Positions 59,080 to 64,000 of a DNA stretch of 64,000 nt are shown piece by piece. Below the pieces are notes generated by a model. It was given only the letters and a program-made list of their open reading frames with translations, had not been told where the DNA came from and ran no database searches. A program made the position numbers and the translations under genes. This DNA comes from Monodelphis domestica (Eukaryota > Chordata > Mammalia > Didelphimorphia > Didelphidae), in assembly GCF_027887165.1 (NCBI RefSeq), contig NC_077227.1, forward strand, positions 537,589,293 through 537,653,292, written 5' to 3'. The first letter of the stretch is position 1; each line of letters begins with the position of its first letter.

Positions 59080-59600
59080 GCTTTGTGCTAAGTGCTGGAG
59101 ATACCATCAGAGGCTTGCATTAAATGATTTCTATGGTCCCTTCTAGCTACAAATCCTGTGATTTTGTGAATAGAGAGGGCTTTTTAAAAATGAGAATTTA
59201 AAACTAATACATGACATATCAGATGGAGAAGCTCTTCACAGACCATTTATTTCAATCAAATGAGTTTTGGAGATTTTTCTAGAAAAGACCCATTATCAGA
59301 AAATCAGCTCTTTTTGCTGAAAAGAAAGCGGCCGAGAACAGCTGAGCTAATGCCCTGCCAAACTGGAAAGACAGAAGAGTGTTTTCTATAAAGACATCTT
59401 TAGAAATGCCCTTTTGAGCCTAAAATAAACAGTGAGATTTTGCAGGCTTATATGCTGCCTCCAAGAAAAGACAGGATTCCATAAAAAAGTGGAGAAAGAT
59501 AACAGACTGAGGGTGGGTGGTACCACACCTGCCTCCTGGCTAGACATCACTCTCCTCCAACATGGTCTTCTTTCTGCTTGGTGCTGGCAGGACCTCACTC
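59080..59600. other. Unassigned sequence
   Basis: No gene or named repeat seen. Confidence 0.3.
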
Positions 59601-59609
59601 AGTTAGGAT

Positions 59610-59760
59610 TATCACAGGATCATTGATTAAGAGCTGGAAGGGATCATAGAATCAATTCAACACATGCAGCCCCCTCATTTTGGAGCCCATAGAACTCACC
59701 TGGGTAATAAATGGCAGAGGTGGAATTGGAATCCCCATGCTCTGACTCCAGATTTACTTG
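59610..59760 (+). repeat. L3/CR1-like relic
   Basis: Contains tcattgattaagagctggaa, gggatcatagaatcaattca, then ggcagaggtggaattggaat. Confidence 0.5.
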
Positions 59761-59769
59761 TACCATGCT

Positions 59770-60375
59770 GACTTGCCCCAATGAAAGGTGACCTTCTCCT
59801 GGCATTTGACATTAAAATCAGGAGGACACTGTCTAGAGGGTGATAAATCCCTTCTGCCTCTCCTGTTAGTTACAGTGCCTAAGTGAAGTACATGAAGGGA
59901 TTTTTTTCCCCCCTAAGAGTCTGCAGAGTGGAGGTCAGAACTGGTGATGGATAAGGACAGACAAGGGAAAAAAAGACAAAAGGCTCCTGGTGTGGCTGAG
60001 AGGAGGCAATGAGAGGCTGCCTCACTGTCCTTTGGGTCCTTTGGGACTCCAAGCTCCCTGGCCCATTGGGTACTTCAAGAACCAGGAGATTTGCAAATGA
60101 GAGATATGGAGTGTTCTAGGAGGGTGAGCTCCTTTGGTGTGGGGGATTGTGAGAGCTCTTCAAGCTGCACATCCACCTTTGGTGCCCACCCAGTACTCAG
60201 TTCTCACCTGGCTCTAAGAGGCCACCTCGTCCTACAGATGGGCTAAGCCAGGTTGAGGGTAGTCAACAGACCCTAAACCCTTAGCCAAGAAGGTGTGTGA
60301 AGACTTCCCCCAGCAGAATGGGTGGAAGCAAACAGTTTGTTCCAGTGGTCATAAAGATAGCTGAAGCAGGAGCTG
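59770..60375. other. Unassigned sequence
   Basis: No gene or named repeat seen. Confidence 0.3.
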
Positions 60376-60379
60376 TGTG

Positions 60380-60780
60380 TGGAGCACTTAGAGCTTGGTC
60401 AGACATTGAAGTTGCCAAGATTGGCCACTGCACCTGGAGCCATCGTCACTCATTTTGAGTTTTTGTCTTGCCGCTGGACTTTGATGACTCTGGAAGAGAG
60501 AGTAAGACAGATGACTTTGTGTAACTCTGCCTCACTTATATCTTTTTTTTTTAAACTCTTACCTTTTGTCTTAAAATTAATATTAAGTACTGGTCCCAAG
60601 AAAGAAGAATGGTAAGAGAGGCAAAATGGGAGTTAATTGACTTGCCCAGGGTCACACAGTTAGGAAGTGTGTGGGGCCAGAATTTTTGCCTCCCTCACTT
60701 AACTATAATGCATGTACAAGTCAGGATATCACCCTATGATGCCATTGGACCTCTTCTAAAACAAAGGATGAACAACAGGT
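60380..60780 (+). repeat. Unnamed marsupial repeat interrupted by a SINE
   Basis: Contains gtcttgccgctggactttga, tgactctggaagagagagta, then after the SINE gtcaggatatcaccctatga, tgccattggacctcttctaa and aggatgaacaaca. I recall this text from marsupial interspersed repeats but cannot name the family. Confidence 0.45.
60543..60680 (-). mobile_element. Marsupial SINE, 5'-truncated
   Basis: Antisense T-run, ctcttaccttttgtcttaaa, gacttgcccagggtcacaca, ending at ggggccagaa. Flanked by tgcctcactta and tgcctccctcactta, an approximate target duplication. Confidence 0.75.
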
Positions 60781-60939
60781 TTGCAAATGGTGGATTGGCC
60801 AGATCCAAGAGTAGGCATTAATGGCTCTCTTGAAACTTCAAAGAAAGTCTCCCATGGAGTGTCTTGGGCTTCCTTTTGTAAGATGAGGCTATTTTGTTCT
60901 CTGGGGCCAAGCAGCACCATTCCAACTCCCATTTCCTTT

Positions 60940-61060
60940 GAAAACTTGAAGACAGCTTTTATTCCCTTCAAAATTCTCTTACTCCTACTTCCTCCAGCTA
61001 ATCTTCATATGGCATCTTTAGGTATGGCTTCAACTACATGAACTTCTTTCTAACTTTGAG
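60940..61060 (-). repeat. L3/CR1 fragment
   Basis: Contains ctccagctaatcttcatatg and gcatctttaggtatggcttc. Confidence 0.45.
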
Positions 61061-61194
61061 GTTCTGTGATCCTGAGCTAAATAACCTATGACTTGGGCTA
61101 AGGCAGCTAACCAATCAATCTAAGCCTATTTTTCCTCTTTGGTAAAATAAATCTAATAAAACTGATGTAACTTATTTGGAAGGGTAATTGTTAG

Positions 61195-61510
61195 GAAACC
61201 TATTCCAACAAGAAAAAGAGCATGGGCTTGGAATCAAAAGAAAGACCCAAGTTCAAATTTAAGCTCTGCTAGTTTCTAGCTGTGTGATTTCTCTGGCCTT
61301 GACTAGAAGCTTCTGATCTCCTTTTTAGCTGGAAGACAACATTCTTATGATTTCCAGGATCAATTAGTCATCAGTGTGGGAACTTGCTCCATTGACAGTA
61401 GTCAAAATCCTTTTATGCCTTAGTAGGCTTTGTTAGGATTGTCTATAAAATGAAGGAATTAGATTAATAATCTCTAAAATCCCTTCCCACTCTGAGATTC
61501 CACAGTTCTA
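61195..61510 (+). repeat. MIR-family SINE relics
   Basis: Contains gcatgggcttggaatcaaaa, tagtttctagctgtgtgatt and later atgaaggaattagattaata, ccttcccactctgagattcc. Confidence 0.5.
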
Positions 61511-61814
61511 AAATGCAGTGATTCCATGAACCCAAGATTCCAAAATTATAGAATTGTGGTTGTTGTTGTTATTGTATTTTTTTTGTTTGTTTGTTTGTTT
61601 TGTTTTTGTCAGAACTCCTTTTATACCTTGGTTGAGTTTTTCCTCTTTTTTTCTATTTTCTATTCTGGTTATTTGTTTAGTCTTAATTCTCCTACTAAAC
61701 TGCAATGAAATCTCCTGTTTTGTAAGATTTAGAATCCTGTAGGACAAGGACCGACCTACCTTCTTTACCATTTTTTCTCCCCAAACCACATAGAATTGGG
61801 TCTTTATAAATTAG

Positions 61815-62285
61815 TTTAAAAAAACTTTTACCTTCCATTTTAGAATCAATACTGTGTATTGGTTCCAAAGCAGAAGAGTGATAAGAGGCTAGGCCAGTGA
61901 TGGCAAATCTTTTAGAGACCAAGTACTGTGCCCCACCTCTCCCTTACCCCAGACAGGGGAGGAAAGACATGCTCCCATTGGGATGCTCTGCAGAGGGCCA
62001 GGTGATATCCTCAGGCATGTGTGGAGAGGGGGAGGGGAACAGCTCTGCCCTGAGTCCTTCTGGCTTTCTAGTAACAAACTCTGGCAGGCAACTGCAATCA
62101 TGCCCATAGGAAAAGCTCTGCATGTCCTCTCTGGCATATGTGCCATAGGTTCACCATCATGGGGCTAGGCAATGGGGGTTAAGTGATTTGCCCAGGGTCA
62201 CATAGCTAGGAAGTGTCCAAGGCCAGATTTTAAACCAGGACCTCCCCATCTGTGGGCCTGGCTCTCACTGAGCCATCTGGAAGCT
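61815..62285 (-). mobile_element. Marsupial SINE interrupted by a hAT element
   Basis: Antisense ttaccttccattttagaatc, gtattggttccaaagcagaa up to ggctaggc (61894), then the hAT element. It resumes at ggctaggcaatgggggttaa (62163) through cagggtcacatagctaggaa and ctctcactgagccatctgg. Confidence 0.9.
61895..62162. mobile_element. hAT non-autonomous transposon, 268 bp, with 8 bp target duplication
   Basis: Ends cagtgatggcaaatct and ataggttcaccatcatgg. Target duplication ggctaggc at 61887-61894 and 62163-62170. Same family as 44080-44556 by its termini and the gctctgc/ctttctagtaac-type internal text; shorter internally. Confidence 0.9.
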
Positions 62286-62315
62286 CCTCATAGTAGGTTC
62301 TTAATAGGTTCATGG

Positions 62316-62400
62316 AAGCAAGAAAAGGAAGAAGAAAAAGAGAGAGGAGAAGGGGGAGAGAAAGAGAGAGAGAGAGAGAGAAGAAAGGAAGGAAGGAGGA
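62316..62400 (+). repeat. GA/GGAA-rich low-complexity tract
   Basis: About 85 bp of purines with gagagaga and ggaagg units. Confidence 0.85.
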
Positions 62401-63205
62401 ATTTTATAAACATTTATTAAGTACCTACTGTATACACTGCATAGTGCTAAGTAAGTTCTGGGAATATAAAGAAAGGCCAAAAAATAGTTACTTTTCTCAA
62501 GGAGTTTACTGAAGTTTAAAAAGGGAGGTAACATCCAAGTGATAAAATAGAAATAATCACCAGAGGAAAGGCTCTAGAAATAAGAGAGAGTGGGAAAGGT
62601 GTCCTGTTGAAGGCAAACATCAACTAGGACTTGAAGGAAGCCAGGAGACAGAGATGAGGAAGGGAAACATTCCAGCCTTGGGAGATAGTAAAAATGCCTG
62701 AAGTCAAAAGATAGAGGGTCTTGTTCGAGGAAGAGCAAGGCAGCCAGTGGATTGAAGGCTATGTGGGAGAGGGGCAGTGAGGTCTGAGAAAACTGAACTT
62801 GGGGAGGCAAGGCCAGATTATGAAGGACTCTGAGGACCAAACAGAGAGCTTTGCATTCTATCCTGGGGGAATAGGGAGCCAGTGGAGTTTATTGAGTAGG
62901 GGGATAATCTGGTCAGACCTGCACTTTATGAAGATCATTTTGGCTGCTGAATACAGGAGAGAGGGGAGAGAGTTGTGAGCAGCCACACCAGGAGGCTAGT
63001 GCAAGTAGTCAAAGTGGGAGGTGATGAGGACCAAGAGTGGGGAGGTGGCAGTGTCAGAGGAGGAAAGGAGACATGTGTGAGAGATGTAAAATCGACAGGC
63101 TTTGGCAACAGATGGGATCCAAAGGTGAGAAGAGAGAGTAAGGAGTCAATGATGACATTTGGTTTCAAACCTGCTTGGCTGGAAGGATGGTCTTAACAAT
63201 AATAG
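62400..63205 (+). repeat. Ancient LINE-derived repeat, longest copy
   Basis: Contains aaacatttattaagtaccta, gacttgaaggaagccaggag, gattatgaaggactctgagg, ggagccagtggagtttattg, aggaggctagtgcaagtagt, gtaaaatcgacaggctttgg and caatgatgacatttggtttc. It is the fullest copy of the family seen also at 14765, 18040, 41395, 49365 and 51275. Confidence 0.6.
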
Positions 63206-63211
63206 GGAAGA

Positions 63212-63395
63212 AGGAGCAGCTAAGTAGCTCAGTGGAGAGAGAGCCAGGCCTGGAAATGGGAGGTCCAGGGTTCAAATGTGGCCTCAGTCACTTCCAAATT
63301 GTGTGATCCTGGGAAAGTCACTTAACCCCATTGCCTAGCCCTTACCACTCTTCTGCCTTGGAATCACACAGTATTGATTCTTAGCTGGAAAGTCT
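63212..63395 (+). mobile_element. Marsupial SINE
   Basis: Contains gcagctaagtagctcagtgg, aaatgggaggtccagggttc, ctgggaaagtcacttaaccc, cttaccactcttctgccttg and acacagtattgattcttagc. Confidence 0.9.
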
Positions 63396-63674
63396 TACTA
63401 TATAAGTTTTAATATAAAGTTTGATATAAGTATAGTATTTATATTGATATGATATGTAAGTTTAAAGGCCCAATTCTATAGGGTTTGGAGAGGAAGATAG
63501 ATTAATACTCATTACTGGTTCTAAGACCAATGAGGTAAGGGTATAAAAAAAGCAATAATAGGGAAGTTGAGAAGAGGATTTAAAAAAGGATCACTCAAGC
63601 CCTCTTCCAAATCCCTTTCATAATTTGGTGATGACAATTAGATCAGAAAGGTCTTGCTAGGGTTTTTTGTTTGT

Positions 63675-63812
63675 TTTCAAACCCTTACTTTCTCTTACAT
63701 TCTAAGGCAGAAGAGTGGTAAGGGCTAGGCAATTGAGATTAAATGACTTGCCCAGGGTCACATAGCTAGGAAGTGTCCAAGGCCAGATTTTAAACCAGGA
63801 CCTCCCAACTCC
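63675..63812 (-). mobile_element. Marsupial SINE, 5'-truncated
   Basis: Antisense aacccttactttctcttaca, aaggcagaagagtggtaagg, ctaggcaattgagattaaat, ccagattttaaaccaggacc, then lost. Confidence 0.85.
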
Positions 63813-64000
63813 TACTCCAGGAGTGGTGCCCATCCACTGTTACTGAGGTGCTCCCTGCCAAAGTTTTAAGGAGCAATCCAACGGTGGACTCTTATGGATC
63901 AGCCTTGCTAAGGACAGAAAGGTTTATGACTAGCAGTTTGTCCATTGGGTAATACATTTTTCTGGTCAGAGTAATTTAGGAAGACTTTCTATTAAGATGT

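Overview
The window is vertebrate nuclear DNA from a marsupial, most likely an opossum such as Monodelphis. Introns have GT-AG ends, and one vertebrate-type CpG island is present. The repeat content points to marsupials: many copies of a tRNA-derived SINE (core gaggtcctgggttcaaat plus a lysine-SINE-like tail), MAR1-type SINEs, MIR and L2/L3 relics, marsupial-type L1 3' ends and several ERV LTRs. No operon, phage, CRISPR or bacterial feature is present.

The only intact protein-coding gene I can support is KLF11 (TIEG2). It lies on the minus strand, with its CpG-island promoter near 16.2-17.9 kb, four coding exons between 17032 and 4602, and a long AT-rich 3' UTR running left to about 2.3 kb. 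The spliced product is 539 residues, with an N-terminal Sin3-interaction helix and three C-terminal C2H2 zinc fingers. A regulatory cluster (CRE, AP-1, paired CCAAT boxes, E-box) sits in and around the island.

The roughly 46 kb upstream of KLF11 (right of 17.9 kb) holds no second gene that I recognise. It is a layered repeat landscape. Notable items are: a long hairpin-forming inverted repeat (21.2-21.5 kb); a 1.1 kb L2 fragment (25.2-26.3 kb); an ERV remnant whose two ~810 bp LTRs face each other in inverted orientation (31.9-37.1 kb), itself interrupted by a solo LTR and a SINE; an L3/CR1 reverse-transcriptase relic (38-39 kb); a matryoshka of L2, SINE, solo LTR with a (GA)n tract, hAT element and MAR1 (42.8-45.3 kb); an ELAVL4 (HuD) processed pseudogene with a long 3' UTR, bracketed by two L1 3' ends (52.6-55.9 kb); a (GGAA)n array (58.1 kb); and a hAT element nested in a SINE (61.9 kb).

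At the left edge an L1 with a partly duplicated 5' UTR lies in minus orientation and abuts an LTR. KLF11 intron 2 holds an ERV LTR whose TATA box is the centre of a perfect palindrome and which carries a ZNF143-like motif. Gene order in other mammals would put CYS1 to the left and GRHL1 to the right, but neither is visible. Repeat family names rest on recalled consensus features and not on a library search, and many repeat edges are approximate.
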